DNA of 49,263 nucleotides, from the NCBI RefSeq assembly GCF_000591415.1, contig NZ_JEMF01000020.1:1-49263 (forward strand). The letters are read 5' to 3'. This document shows positions 6,344 to 15,142 of this stretch, piece after piece. A program made the translations under genes and the position numbers. The notes under the pieces were generated by a model, which did not search any database, was not told the DNA's origin, and saw only the letters and a list, made by a program, of their open reading frames with translations. Numbering within the stretch: position 1 is the first letter of the stretch; every line of letters starts with the position of its first letter. The DNA comes from Cobetia crustatorum. Its GTDB lineage: Bacteria > Pseudomonadota > Gammaproteobacteria > Pseudomonadales > Halomonadaceae.

Positions 6344-8967
6344 AAAACCTGATCATCATTGGTAACGGCATGGTCGGTCATCACTGCGTCGAGCAGCTGA
6401 TCGAACAGGGCGCCACCGCTCACTATCAGATTCATGTCTTCGGCGAAGAGCGTCACATCGCCTACGACCGTGTCCATCTCTCGGAATACTTCACGGGACG
6501 AGATGCCGAATCGCTGGCACTGGGGAGTGCCGAAGACTACATCGCAGGCGGTATCACGCTACACCTTGATGAAGTCGTCATCTCGATCGACCGCGATAAC
6601 GGTGAAATCGTCACCTCGCGCGGGCGCCACCCCTATGACAGCCTGGTAATGGCCACGGGTTCGACGCCTTTTGTACCGCCCATCGAAGGGCTTGGCGCAG
6701 TGGGCAGCGCCGAGGCTGCCAGCAATCGACTGGTCTATCGCACGCTGGAAGATCTCGACCAGATTCGCGCTGCAGCCAAAGGGAAGACACGGGGTGTCGT
6801 GGTCGGTGGTGGCCTGCTAGGGCTTGAGGCGGCCAATGCGCTTAAATCTCTCGGGCTGGAAGCGCATGTGGTCGAGTTCGCTCCACGGCTGATGCCGGTT
6901 CAGCTGGATGAAGACGGTGGCCAGACGCTGAAGCAACACATCACTGCACTGGGTGTCGGGGTACATCTCAACCGTGCCACTACCAGTATCGTGCCCGGTG
7001 ATGACTACAAGTGGCGCATGAATTTCGCCGATGGCGAACACCTGGAGACCGATCTGATCGTGTTCTCTGCCGGTATTCGCCCACAGGATGCTCTGGCGCG
7101 TACCGCCAGCCTCGAAATAGGTGAGCGTGGCGGCATCATCATCGATGACGAGTGCCGCACCTCCGACCCCGAAATCTTCGCCATTGGCGAGTGCGCACTA
7201 TGGCAATCGCGCATCTTTGGCCTGGTAGCACCCGGCTATCAAATGGCACGGGGCGTGGCCTCCTTACTGGCGGCCAGTACCCATGGCGAATCTGACGAGG
7301 CGGGAGACAGCTTCTGCTTCCAGGGTGCCGACATGTCGACCAAGCTCAAACTGCTTGGTGTCGATGTTGGCTCCATCGGCGATGCTCATGGCCAGACGGA
7401 AGGTGCCATCAGTTATCGCTACTGCGATGAAGCAGAAGGCGTCTACCGTCGTCTCGTCGTCTCGAAAGACCGCAAGCAGGTGCTCGGCGCAGTCCTGGTG
7501 GGCGATAACTCCCGCTACGACACACTGTTGCAATATGTCAGCAATGCTATCGCGGCACCCAAGGACCCGGCAGCACTCATCCTTCCCGACAGCAGCGGTG
7601 AGGCGATTACGCTAGGCGCTGATGCACTGCCAGCAACGGCGACGCTGTGCTCATGTCACAACGTCTCCAAAGGCGACGTCTGTGGTGCCATTGATGCTGG
7701 CCACAACGACCTTGGCGCCATCAAGGCCAGCACCAAAGCCAGCACCGGCTGCGGTGGTTGTGCGGCATTGCTCAAGAAGGTCGTCGATGCAGAACTCGAG
7801 AGCCGCGGCGTCGAGGTTGATCACTCACTGTGCGAGCACTTCGCCCACACGCGACAGGAACTCTACTCACTCGTGCGCGTCGAGAGTATCGAGACCTTTA
7901 GCGAGCTGATGGCCCGCCATGGTCGCCATGCTGGTGCGCTGGGCTGCGAGATCTGCAAGCCGGCAGTGGGCTCCATTCTCGCTTCGTGCTGGAATGCGCC
8001 CATTACCGACCCCTCGCATATCCCGCAACAAGATACCAACGATACCTTCATGGCCAATATGCAGAAAAACGGCACCTACTCAGTCGTGCCACGCATTCCC
8101 GGTGGTGAGATAACGCCTGACAAGCTGATCGCTATTGGCGACGTTGCCAAACGCTACAACCTCTATACCAAGATCACTGGCGGCCAACGCATCGATCTAT
8201 TCGGCGCCCAGTTACACGAGCTGCCGGAAATCTGGGGCGAGCTGATCGCGGCCGGCTTCGAGACGGGGCATGCCTACGGAAAATCGACACGGACAGTAAA
8301 GTCCTGCATCGGTACCACCTGGTGCCGCTATGGCGTACAGGACAGCATGGCGATGGCCTTGAGATTGGAAGATCGCTACAAGGGCCTGCGTTCACCACAC
8401 AAGCTCAAGTTCGCCGTATCCGGCTGTACACGTGAATGTGCCGAAGCCCAGAGCAAGGATGTCGGTGTCATTGCGACCGAGAATGGCTGGAATTTGTATG
8501 TCTGCGGTAACGGCGGCATGCGCCCGCGCCATGCGGAGCTATTCGCGACTGACCTCGACGACGAGACTCTCATCAGCACGATTGATCGCTTCTTGATGTT
8601 CTATATCCGCACGGCCGACCGCCTGCAGCGTACGTCGGTATGGCGTGAGGGTCTCGAAGGCGGCCTCGACTATTTGAAAGACGTCATCATCGACGACAGC
8701 CTCGGGCTTGGCGACGTGCTTGAGACCCAGATGCAGCTGCTGGTGGAGCGCTACGAGTGTGAATGGGCCAATGCGCTCAAGCATCCTGAAAAGCTCAAGC
8801 GTTTCCGCAGCTACGTGAATGATCAGCGCCCGGACCCCGGCGTGGTCAATATCGTCGAGCGTGAGCAGATTCGTCCGGCACCCACCGCACTGATTGCCAG
8901 CGATGCCCCTACCGCCGAGGCGTCTTCTACCAAAACCACTAGCCAGCTGGTCACGGAGATACGCTAA
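6340..8967 (+). CDS. nirB: assimilatory nitrite reductase [NAD(P)H], large subunit
   Basis: NirB reduces nitrite to ammonium using NAD(P)H, FAD, [2Fe-2S], [4Fe-4S] and siroheme. The 875 residues show, in order, the FAD motif IIGNGMVGHH at the N-terminus, the NAD motif VVGGGLLGLEAANAL, a BFD-like [2Fe-2S] domain beginning CSCHNVSKGDVC near residue 437 with TGCGGC, and the sulphite/nitrite reductase domain. The siroheme/[4Fe-4S] ligands are SCIGTTWCRYG (about C656, C662) and SGCTREC (C696, C700). All key cysteines are present. It is translationally coupled to the gene upstream (ATGA) and to nirD downstream (TAATG). Confidence 0.97.
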   Translation: MKNLIIIGNGMVGHHCVEQLIEQGATAHYQIHVFGEERHIAYDRVHLSEYFTGRDAESLALGSAEDYIAGGITLHLDEVVISIDRDNGEIVTSRGRHPYDSLVMATGSTPFVPPIEGLGAVGSAEAASNRLVYRTLEDLDQIRAAAKGKTRGVVVGGGLLGLEAANALKSLGLEAHVVEFAPRLMPVQLDEDGGQTLKQHITALGVGVHLNRATTSIVPGDDYKWRMNFADGEHLETDLIVFSAGIRPQDALARTASLEIGERGGIIIDDECRTSDPEIFAIGECALWQSRIFGLVAPGYQMARGVASLLAASTHGESDEAGDSFCFQGADMSTKLKLLGVDVGSIGDAHGQTEGAISYRYCDEAEGVYRRLVVSKDRKQVLGAVLVGDNSRYDTLLQYVSNAIAAPKDPAALILPDSSGEAITLGADALPATATLCSCHNVSKGDVCGAIDAGHNDLGAIKASTKASTGCGGCAALLKKVVDAELESRGVEVDHSLCEHFAHTRQELYSLVRVESIETFSELMARHGRHAGALGCEICKPAVGSILASCWNAPITDPSHIPQQDTNDTFMANMQKNGTYSVVPRIPGGEITPDKLIAIGDVAKRYNLYTKITGGQRIDLFGAQLHELPEIWGELIAAGFETGHAYGKSTRTVKSCIGTTWCRYGVQDSMAMALRLEDRYKGLRSPHKLKFAVSGCTRECAEAQSKDVGVIATENGWNLYVCGNGGMRPRHAELFATDLDDETLISTIDRFLMFYIRTADRLQRTSVWREGLEGGLDYLKDVIIDDSLGLGDVLETQMQLLVERYECEWANALKHPEKLKRFRSYVNDQRPDPGVVNIVEREQIRPAPTALIASDAPTAEASSTKTTSQLVTEIR

Positions 8968-9401
8968 TGACGACTTCTACACTCACCGCAACGAATGACA
9001 CTTCTGTGGATAGCTCGCACTGGGTCACTCTGTGCCAGCGCAAAGATCTCGTCGAAGGTTCAGGCGTCGCCGCTTGGCATGAGACGACAGAAGCACAGCA
9101 GAATCGGTCTTATCAGATAGCACTTTTCACCCTGCCAGCCACTGGTAGCGACGCGATGCAGGTTTTCGCCATTGATCATCATGATCCCGTATCAGGAGCC
9201 AATGTGATGGCGCGCGGCTTGCTGGGCGATCAGGCTGGTGAACCGCTGGTGATCTCACCGCTCTATAAGCAGCGCTATCGATTGAAGGATGGGCAATGCA
9301 TGGAAGATGCAGCCCTGCGACTCAAGGTATGGCCGGTACGCATTGAGGGAGAGGACATCCAGGTCGGTTTTGATCATCCAGCATCAGCGCGGACGGCCTG
9401 A
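8967..9401 (+). CDS. nirD: nitrite reductase small subunit
   Basis: NirD is the small partner of NirB in the cytoplasmic NAD(P)H nitrite reductase. The 144-residue protein has the Rieske-like fold pattern (WVTLCQRKDL near the start; PLYKQRYRLKDGQCMED and LKVWPVRI near the end) but, as is usual for NirD, lacks the Cys/His ligands for an Fe-S centre. It has a longer N-terminus than Escherichia coli NirD. Its ATG overlaps the nirB stop codon by one base. It is the last gene of the rightward unit; no terminator follows directly, the next being near 9690. Confidence 0.93.
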   Translation: MTTSTLTATNDTSVDSSHWVTLCQRKDLVEGSGVAAWHETTEAQQNRSYQIALFTLPATGSDAMQVFAIDHHDPVSGANVMARGLLGDQAGEPLVISPLYKQRYRLKDGQCMEDAALRLKVWPVRIEGEDIQVGFDHPASARTA

Positions 9402-9561
9402 TATGTCGAACAAACAGTACGATAATGGTGCAAGAACGTGCTGCAGCGCACCATGACGCTTCCTGATACGGCACCAGACAGCAGGAGCTATGGCAGTGCT
9501 GGTGATTGGCACAGAGCATAAATTCTTTCAACATTCTGATTTTATTGAAAAATATATATCA

Positions 9562-9577
9562 TGGCACTGGGCGTGCA
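9562..9577 (+). promoter_or_regulatory. sigma54 (RpoN) promoter
   Basis: TGGCACTGGGCGTGCA matches the -24/-12 consensus TGGCAC-N5-TTGCA at ten of eleven defined positions. GG (9563-9564) and GC (9575-9576) are 10 bp apart. It is preceded by an A/T-rich stretch. Transcription should start near 9588. This is the best sigma54 match in the window. Confidence 0.65.
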
Positions 9578-9587
9578 ATATATTGAT

Positions 9588-9713
9588 CGAGGTGGCTAAT
9601 GGCGGCTATCTCGCATGGCGTGCTCATTGCTGAGTCGAGGATTAGGGACCGGCGTATCCCCCTCGATATACAATGGCATTTAAGCCCACCCCTTCATGGA
9701 GTGGGCTTTTTTT
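9588..9713 (+). ncRNA. putative sigma54-dependent small RNA
   Basis: A transcript from the sigma54 promoter at 9562-9577 would run about 125 nt to the terminator at 9682-9713. The interval has no credible complete ORF: the ATG at 9599, although preceded by GAGGTG, opens a frame that does not stop before the terminator. Genes on the far side converge, so the promoter serves nothing else. Position just after nirBD and the promoter type suggest a nitrogen-controlled RNA similar in logic to Pseudomonas NrsZ. I see no sequence similarity I can vouch for. Confidence 0.45.
9682..9713 (+). terminator. rho-independent terminator
   Basis: AAGCCCACCCC (9682-9692) pairs with GGAGTGGGCTT (9698-9708) with one mismatch, around the loop TTCAT, and is followed by a run of seven T. 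It is rightward only. It would end the putative small RNA and any read-through from nirD. Confidence 0.85.
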
Positions 9714-9780
9714 ATGCGCGAATCTTGAGTCACTCGCCAGCAGATCGCAGCCGTCTCTTTATCTGCTCTCTGCTTCCCCT

Positions 9781-10788
9781 TCACACTTCATCACGCTCCT
9801 TGCGCTTTTCAAGCCAGCGTTGGCACTCACCGACGATGCCGCTGCGGAAGCTCAGCACACAGATCACGAAGATGGCGCCCAGAATCACACTCACCCAGTC
9901 GCCCAGCGCTGACTGAGCTAGCTGGTGCTGCAGACCGATCACCAACCCCGAGCCCACCAATGGCCCCAGCAAGGTGCCGACACCCCCGAGCAGCGTCATA
10001 AGAATTACTTCGCCTGACATGTGCCAACTGGCGTCCCCCAAGGATGCAAGCTGGAAGACTAGCGTCTTGGTCGCGCCCGCCAGCCCCGCCAGGCCTGCCG
10101 AAAGCACGAAGGCCACCAACTTGTAGGCATCGGTGTGATAGCCCAACGAGATAGCACGCGGTTCATTCTCGCGGATAGCCTTGAGTACCTGCCCGAACGG
10201 TGAATGCACCACGCGCCGAATCAGTACGAAGGCCGCCACGAAGATCGCGAACACAAAGTAGTAGAGAGTGTGGTTGTTCTTGAGGTCAAACAGCCCGAAC
10301 AGTTCGCCTCGTGGCACACCGTGCAGGCCATCTTCACCATGAGTAAAGGGTGCCTGAACGAAGAAGAAGAACATCATCTGCGCCAGAGCCAATGTCACCA
10401 TCGCGAAATAGATACCCTGCCGACGAATAGCCAGCGCACCAAACAGCGTGCCTAATACCACCGCGCCCAACGTACCTGCCATGATACCCAGCACGGGACT
10501 CAGGCCCGGATATTCCGCAAGTAGAAAGCCGGTGATATAGGCGCCAGTCGCCAGAAAGGCGGCATGCCCGAAAGACAGTAGCCCGACGAAGCCGAGCAGC
10601 AGGTTGAAGGCACTGGCAAATAGCGCAAAGCACAGAATCTTCATCAGGAAGACCGGGTAGGCCACCCACGGTGCCAGCAAGCCAAGCACGAACAACCCGA
10701 GATACAGCGCGCCGAGCGGTGTGATGCGGCGAGATGCCTTGCCGGCAGACGCAGCACCTCGTTCTTGCTCTTGTTCAAGTACCGCCAT
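9781..10788 (-). CDS. livM: branched-chain amino acid ABC transporter permease (LivM family)
   Basis: This is an inner-membrane permease of the hydrophobic amino acid uptake (HAAT) family. The 335-residue protein has about 8-9 hydrophobic segments and the family signature pattern LLGFVGLLSFGHAAF near residue 65, and ends with a charged tail (KRKERDEV). It starts one base after the livH stop codon, with GGAGG upstream, and is the last gene of the livG-livF-livK-livH-livM unit. Substrate cannot be read from the permease; branched-chain amino acids are inferred from family and from the LiuR-like palindrome upstream of the operon. Confidence 0.9.
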   Translation of the reverse strand: MAVLEQEQERGAASAGKASRRITPLGALYLGLFVLGLLAPWVAYPVFLMKILCFALFASAFNLLLGFVGLLSFGHAAFLATGAYITGFLLAEYPGLSPVLGIMAGTLGAVVLGTLFGALAIRRQGIYFAMVTLALAQMMFFFFVQAPFTHGEDGLHGVPRGELFGLFDLKNNHTLYYFVFAIFVAAFVLIRRVVHSPFGQVLKAIRENEPRAISLGYHTDAYKLVAFVLSAGLAGLAGATKTLVFQLASLGDASWHMSGEVILMTLLGGVGTLLGPLVGSGLVIGLQHQLAQSALGDWVSVILGAIFVICVLSFRSGIVGECQRWLEKRKERDEV

Positions 10789-10789
10789 G

Positions 10790-11677
10790 TCAGGCCTCCT
10801 TTCCGAACAGCCCCGCGGGGCGAAGCATCAGCACCATCACCATCACCACGAAGATCACGGTGTTGGCGGCCTCGGGATAAAATACCTTGGTCAGCCCCTC
10901 GATCACTCCCATTGCCAACCCTGTGAGGATGGCGCCCAGAATCGAGCCCATGCCGCCGATGACAACCACCGCGAACACCACGATCAACAGGTTCGAACCC
11001 ATGGTCGGTGACACTGGATACAGGGGTGCGGCCAGTACACCAGCAAAAGCCGCCAGTGCCACACCGAGTCCATAGGTCAACGACACCATCAGTGGCACGT
11101 TGATGCCGAATGCCTGTACTAGTTCTGGATTTTCGGTGCCGGCACGCAGATAGGCACCGAGTCGAGTACGCTCAATCAAGAACCATACGGCGAAGCACAC
11201 CACCAAGGCTGCAACCAGCACCCAGGCACGGTAGGTCGGCAGGAACATGAAGCCGAGCTTGAAGCCACCGCTCAGCGCCTCGGGGATCGGATAACTCGAA
11301 CCCGAGACGCCGAATAGATTGACCAACGTGCCCTCAAAGATCAGTGCCAGCCCAAAGGTCAGCAGCAAACCATAGAGGTGATCAAGATGCTGGATACGCC
11401 TCAGTAGCAGGCGCTCCACTACGATACCTAGCGCGCCAACAACTAGCGGCACGAGGATTAATGCCGCCCAGTAGTTGAGGCCAAGATATTGCGCGCCCAA
11501 CAGTGCCGCGAAGGCACCCAGCATGTATTGAGCCCCGTGGGCGAAGTTGATAATGCGCAGTAGGCCAAAGATCACCGCCAGCCCTAGACTCAGCAGTGCA
11601 TAAAAGGCGCCGTTGATCAGCCCCAGCATCAACTGGCCGAACAACACCATCAGGGGTATTCCAAAAATCATGGTCAT
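10790..11677 (-). CDS. livH: branched-chain amino acid ABC transporter permease (LivH family)
   Basis: This is the second inner-membrane permease of the transporter. The 295-residue protein has about 8 hydrophobic segments and the family pattern GLINGAFYALLSLGLAVIFG near the N-terminus and LRIINFAHGAQYMLGAF after it. I chose ATG at 11677 because AGGA lies 8 nt upstream; a GTG two codons earlier (11683) is possible. It lies about 100 nt downstream of the binding-protein gene and one base before livM. Confidence 0.9.
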   Translation of the reverse strand: MTMIFGIPLMVLFGQLMLGLINGAFYALLSLGLAVIFGLLRIINFAHGAQYMLGAFAALLGAQYLGLNYWAALILVPLVVGALGIVVERLLLRRIQHLDHLYGLLLTFGLALIFEGTLVNLFGVSGSSYPIPEALSGGFKLGFMFLPTYRAWVLVAALVVCFAVWFLIERTRLGAYLRAGTENPELVQAFGINVPLMVSLTYGLGVALAAFAGVLAAPLYPVSPTMGSNLLIVVFAVVVIGGMGSILGAILTGLAMGVIEGLTKVFYPEAANTVIFVVMVMVLMLRPAGLFGKEA

Positions 11678-11779
11678 ACGCACATTCCTTTTCAGCAGGC
11701 CTTGCCAGTGTCAGCGCAGCCAATATGAGCCTCTCGCGTGAAAGACGACGAGAGGCCCACTGGCCATCAGCTCCCCTGA

Positions 11780-13081
11780 TCAGCCTTGGCCCTTGACCAG
11801 CGCACACTGACTATCAGCCAGCGGTCGGTAAGCCTCTTGACCAGGAATGGTGCGAATCACGTCATAGACATCCCACTCACCTGTCGACTCGGACGGCGAC
11901 TTCACTTTGACCAGATACATGTCGTGCACCATGCGGCCATCGGCGCGGATGATGCCATTCTTGGCAAACATGTCGTTGACCGGCGTCTCGCCCATCTTCG
12001 CGCGTACCGTCGCGGTGTCATCACTATCGGTGGCAGCAACGGCATTCAGGTAATGCAGCGTGCTGGAGTAGATGCCGGCTTGCACCATGGTGGGCATGCG
12101 CTCATTACGTTCGTAATAACGCTGCGACCAGGCGCGTGTTTCCTCGTTGAGATCCCAGTACCAGCCAGTCGTAAGCTGCAGCCCCTGCGCCACATTGAGC
12201 CCCAGTGCATGAACGTCGTTGAGGAATATCAGCAGGCCTGCCAATGATTGCCCTGACTGCACCAGACCGAATTGACTGGCAGTCGTCAGAGCATTGACGG
12301 TGTCAGAGCCGGCATTGGCCAGCCCGACGATCTTGGCGCCAGAGCCTTGCGCCTGCAGGATATAAGAGGAGAAATCGCTGGTCGGGAATGGATGGCGTAT
12401 CTTGCCGACGATAGTGCCGCCATTCTCGGTCACGACCTTTTCCACATCACCTTCCAGCGCATGGCCAAAGGCATAATCAGCCGTCAGCAAGAACCAGCTA
12501 TCGCCCCCTTCATCGACGATCGCCTTGGCAGTGCCGTTGGCCAGCGGATAGGTGTCGTAGACCCAATGGATGTGATTGGGCGTGCAGTGCTCGTTAGTAA
12601 TGCTTGAGGCTGCTGATCCCGAGACGATACCCAGCGTGTCCTGCTCGGCCAGAATTCGTGTCACCGCAATGCTCACCGAGGACGCTACCAGACCGCCCAC
12701 CATGTCGATGTTCTGCTGATCGATCCAACCACGTACGGTATTGGCTCCAACATCGGCACTGTTGCGGTCATCAGCGCTCAACACTTCGATGGGCTTGCCA
12801 TTGACGCTACCGCCGAAGTCCTCGACCGCCATCTTCAGCGCATCCAGCCCGCCGGGGCCGGCCAGGTCTCGGTAGGTGCCCGACATGTCAGCCAGATAGC
12901 CAATCTTGACGGTATCGTCACTGATATCTGCCTGCGCGACACCTGCCGATAGCAGCGTCCCCAGCAGTGCAGCACTCAGTGGTAATGCGCGGCGACGTAC
13001 GCGCAAGGCGGAGCTGATGTGCCGTGACAGCCGTGAGGGTTTGCAAGAAACCTTACGTGAAGCGTTAGCAGTAGCGTGCAT
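11780..13081 (-). CDS. ABC transporter substrate-binding protein (LivK family)
   Basis: This is the periplasmic binding protein of the transporter, 433 residues. A long, arginine-rich N-terminus leads into a hydrophobic segment (ALPLSAALLGTLLSAGVAQA) that looks like a Sec signal peptide cut near residue 51. The mature part begins with the typical VKIGYLADMSGTY and has the type I periplasmic fold features IVSGSAASSITN and TADYAFGHALEGDV. This subclass resembles amide/urea or branched-chain amino acid binders, so the ligand is uncertain. The ATG has GGAG 5 nt upstream. It is flanked by the ATPase genes upstream and the permeases downstream. Confidence 0.88.
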   Translation of the reverse strand: MHATANASRKVSCKPSRLSRHISSALRVRRRALPLSAALLGTLLSAGVAQADISDDTVKIGYLADMSGTYRDLAGPGGLDALKMAVEDFGGSVNGKPIEVLSADDRNSADVGANTVRGWIDQQNIDMVGGLVASSVSIAVTRILAEQDTLGIVSGSAASSITNEHCTPNHIHWVYDTYPLANGTAKAIVDEGGDSWFLLTADYAFGHALEGDVEKVVTENGGTIVGKIRHPFPTSDFSSYILQAQGSGAKIVGLANAGSDTVNALTTASQFGLVQSGQSLAGLLIFLNDVHALGLNVAQGLQLTTGWYWDLNEETRAWSQRYYERNERMPTMVQAGIYSSTLHYLNAVAATDSDDTATVRAKMGETPVNDMFAKNGIIRADGRMVHDMYLVKVKSPSESTGEWDVYDVIRTIPGQEAYRPLADSQCALVKGQG

Positions 13082-13174
13082 GACATCTCCAGACCGGTTG
13101 ACCCGGTAATATTGTGATTGTTGTTGTGAGACGTGCGGGTTCAGATAACGACAGCATCTATGAGCATCAGGTGA

Positions 13175-13978
13175 TCAGACACCCAGCACCCGATGCAGAT
13201 AAGCGTGGCGCGCTGGCAGTTCAGCCGCGGTGATTTCCTCTTGAATGCTGCCGTGCTCCATCAAGTAGTGCCGGTCGGCTAGTGGTGCGGCAAAACGGAA
13301 ATTCTGCTCCACCAGCACGATGGTCATGCCGCGCGCCTTGAGCATCATCAGCACCTCGCCCAACTTTTGATTGATGACCGGCGCCAACCCTTCAGTGATT
13401 TCATCGAGCAACAATAGATCAGCCCCGGTGCGCAGAATGCGCGCTAGTGCCAGCATCTGCTGCTCGCCACCGGATAATCGCGTGCCTTGGCTGTTGCGGC
13501 GTTCGTGCAGATTGGGAAACAGTGCGTAGATCTCATCAAGAGACATCCCGCACGTCTCATCTCCACTCCTTGCCCCGTCTTCTTTCTGCCTCCCCTTCCC
13601 CTTTACCATCGGGGGCAACAGCAGATTCTCCTCGACGGTCAGGCTTGAAAAAATCCCACGCTCTTCGGGACAGAAGCCGACCCCAAGATGGGCAATACGA
13701 TGCGGCGCCAATCCCATGCTGTCCTGACCCTTGATCAGAATCTCGCCACTGCGCCGCCCAACCATGTTCATGATCGCGCGCAGCGTGCTGCTACGGCCGG
13801 CACCATTGCGCCCGAGCAATGTGACCAGTTCGCCGCGCCGCACGGTCATGTTGACGCCATGCAGTACGTGCGACTCGCCATACCAGGCATTCAAGTCTCG
13901 TAGACAGAGCTGCTCCTCACTCGCTGGCGACACGGCGGCCCCGTCTGTTGTCGTGGTCTTTTCGAGAGCAGTGGCCAT
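13175..13978 (-). CDS. livF: branched-chain amino acid ABC transporter ATP-binding protein (LivF family)
   Basis: This is one of two cytoplasmic ATPases of the transporter, 267 residues. Walker A is GRNGAGRSS, with Arg where Lys is usual; the signature is LSGGEQQ, Walker B LLLLDEITEGLAP, and the H-loop position is Gln in VLVEQNF, as in LivF proteins. An insertion of about 20 charged residues (around GKGRQKEDGARSGDE) sits after NLLLPP. Its ATG overlaps the livG stop (TGATG). The Arg variant occurs in other LivF-type proteins as far as I recall, so it need not mean inactivity. Confidence 0.9.
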   Translation of the reverse strand: MATALEKTTTTDGAAVSPASEEQLCLRDLNAWYGESHVLHGVNMTVRRGELVTLLGRNGAGRSSTLRAIMNMVGRRSGEILIKGQDSMGLAPHRIAHLGVGFCPEERGIFSSLTVEENLLLPPMVKGKGRQKEDGARSGDETCGMSLDEIYALFPNLHERRNSQGTRLSGGEQQMLALARILRTGADLLLLDEITEGLAPVINQKLGEVLMMLKARGMTIVLVEQNFRFAAPLADRHYLMEHGSIQEEITAAELPARHAYLHRVLGV

Positions 13979-14808
13979 CAGACCTCCTCGTGCTGGGCAG
14001 TGGCAGACTCGGATACTTCGCTGCCTAGATAGGCCTCGCGCACCTCAGCATTGGCCGATACGCTGGCATAGTCGCCTTCCGCCAACACGCGTCCGCGGGC
14101 CAGCACACTGATGCGATCACACAAGCGGCTGACCACGCTCAGATTGTGCTCCACCATCAACACGGTACGTCCTTGGGCAGCAACGCGAATCAGCTCCACG
14201 ACACGATCAACGTCTTCCGCTCCCATTCCCTGAGTCGGCTCATCGAGCAACATCACTGTCGGTTCCAGTGCCAAGGTGGTTGCCAGTTCCAGCGCGCGCT
14301 TGCGGCCATAAGGCAAACCGGCTGTCACGCGGTGCGCATCCTCTCGCAGCCCGACCTGCTCCAACAGCTGCAGTGCGCGCTCGTTCAAGCTGTCGAGGCT
14401 ACTTTTCGGCTTCCAGAAATGAAACGACGTTCCCAGCGGTCGCTGTAGTGCGACCAGTACATTTTCAAGCACTGTCATCTGACCGAAGACGGCCGAGATC
14501 TGGAACGAGCGCACCAGCCCCAAGCGGGCAATTTCATGCGAGCGCATACGGGTAATCGATTTTCCACGATAGAGAATCTCACCGCGGGTGGCAGGCAAGA
14601 AGCGGGTCAGCAGGTTGAAGACCGTCGTTTTTCCGGCACCATTCGGGCCAATAAGGGCGTGAATATGCCCCTCCTGAATCTGCAGATTGACGTCATCGAC
14701 GGCTGTGAAGCCGCGAAAATCCTTGCTAAGACCACGCGTCTCTAAAATCGGGGCCGTAGTGGACGCGCCTCCGCTGGCGCGCGGCCCCTGGATGGGCGGT
14801 GATGGCAT
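13978..14808 (-). CDS. livG: branched-chain amino acid ABC transporter ATP-binding protein (LivG family)
   Basis: This is the first gene of the transporter operon, a 276-residue ATPase. Walker A is GPNGAGKTT near residue 53; LPYGRKRALE replaces the usual LSGGQ signature, as is normal in LivG; Walker B is VMLLDEPTQGM and the switch histidine lies in MVEHNLSVV. The first 20 residues before APILETRGLSK are proline/serine/glycine rich and not part of the fold, so a later start is conceivable. It overlaps livF by one base. Confidence 0.9.
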   Translation of the reverse strand: MPSPPIQGPRASGGASTTAPILETRGLSKDFRGFTAVDDVNLQIQEGHIHALIGPNGAGKTTVFNLLTRFLPATRGEILYRGKSITRMRSHEIARLGLVRSFQISAVFGQMTVLENVLVALQRPLGTSFHFWKPKSSLDSLNERALQLLEQVGLREDAHRVTAGLPYGRKRALELATTLALEPTVMLLDEPTQGMGAEDVDRVVELIRVAAQGRTVLMVEHNLSVVSRLCDRISVLARGRVLAEGDYASVSANAEVREAYLGSEVSESATAQHEEV

Positions 14809-14928
14809 GTCAGTACTCCGTCCCTGACCGGCAAGCCGGTAGTGTCTGTGGCGACAAAGGCAAAAAAACGCAGCGCAGCACCTGCTTGACCACCTATTGG
14901 ATTACGGTAGGCGTTGCGCTTAACACAA

Positions 14929-14944
14929 TTTACGTTAACGTAAA
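14929..14944. promoter_or_regulatory. 16-bp perfect palindrome, LiuR-like operator
   Basis: TTTACGTTAACGTAAA is a perfect palindrome about 120 bp upstream of livG. It resembles the published binding motif of LiuR, a MerR-family regulator of leucine/isoleucine/valine catabolism in gammaproteobacteria. Position before a branched-chain amino acid importer supports this. No liuR gene is in the window. Confidence 0.55.
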
Positions 14945-15095
14945 CTAGAACAGCTGATCCCTAGCTGCCAGCACAGACAGGAATTACTCGACCAATAGCC
15001 GATATATCAGTTATTTCTTTATCACCCGGGGACCACAGTCCAGTTCAAAGGCCAAGACCACTCTTTCGGATTGCCTCGATGAGTATTCGACAGGC

Positions 15096-15142
15096 AAAAA
15101 AAGACGCCTGTTCAGTCACGGAGATCCGAACTGAAAGGCGTC
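15096..15142 (-). terminator. terminator of sdaA
   Basis: On the minus strand GACGCCTTTCAGT (15130-15142) pairs with ACTGAACAGGCGTC (15103-15116), with a one-base bulge, followed by seven T (15102-15096). It lies about 115 nt after the sdaA stop codon and faces leftward. Confidence 0.85.

Larger units (their letters stand above)
9402..9780. other. intergenic region after nirD
   Basis: No convincing protein gene lies here. It holds inverted copies of TGGTGC/GCACCA (about 9425-9454) and of CACCAG/CTGGTG (about 9501-9533), an AT-rich stretch, a sigma54 promoter match at 9562 and a terminator at 9682. An open frame starting ATG at 9599 runs straight through that terminator and is therefore doubtful. 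Confidence 0.6.

Noticed and set aside
9425-9454. TGGTGC...GCACCA as an NtrC site for the small RNA promoter
   Set aside because: The half sites are in the reverse order from the NtrC consensus (GCAC first, then GGTGC), so I do not call it.
9599-9916. Open frame starting ATG after GAGGTG, downstream of the sigma54 promoter
   Set aside because: It runs through a strong terminator and into the end of livM on the other strand, so it is unlikely to be coding.
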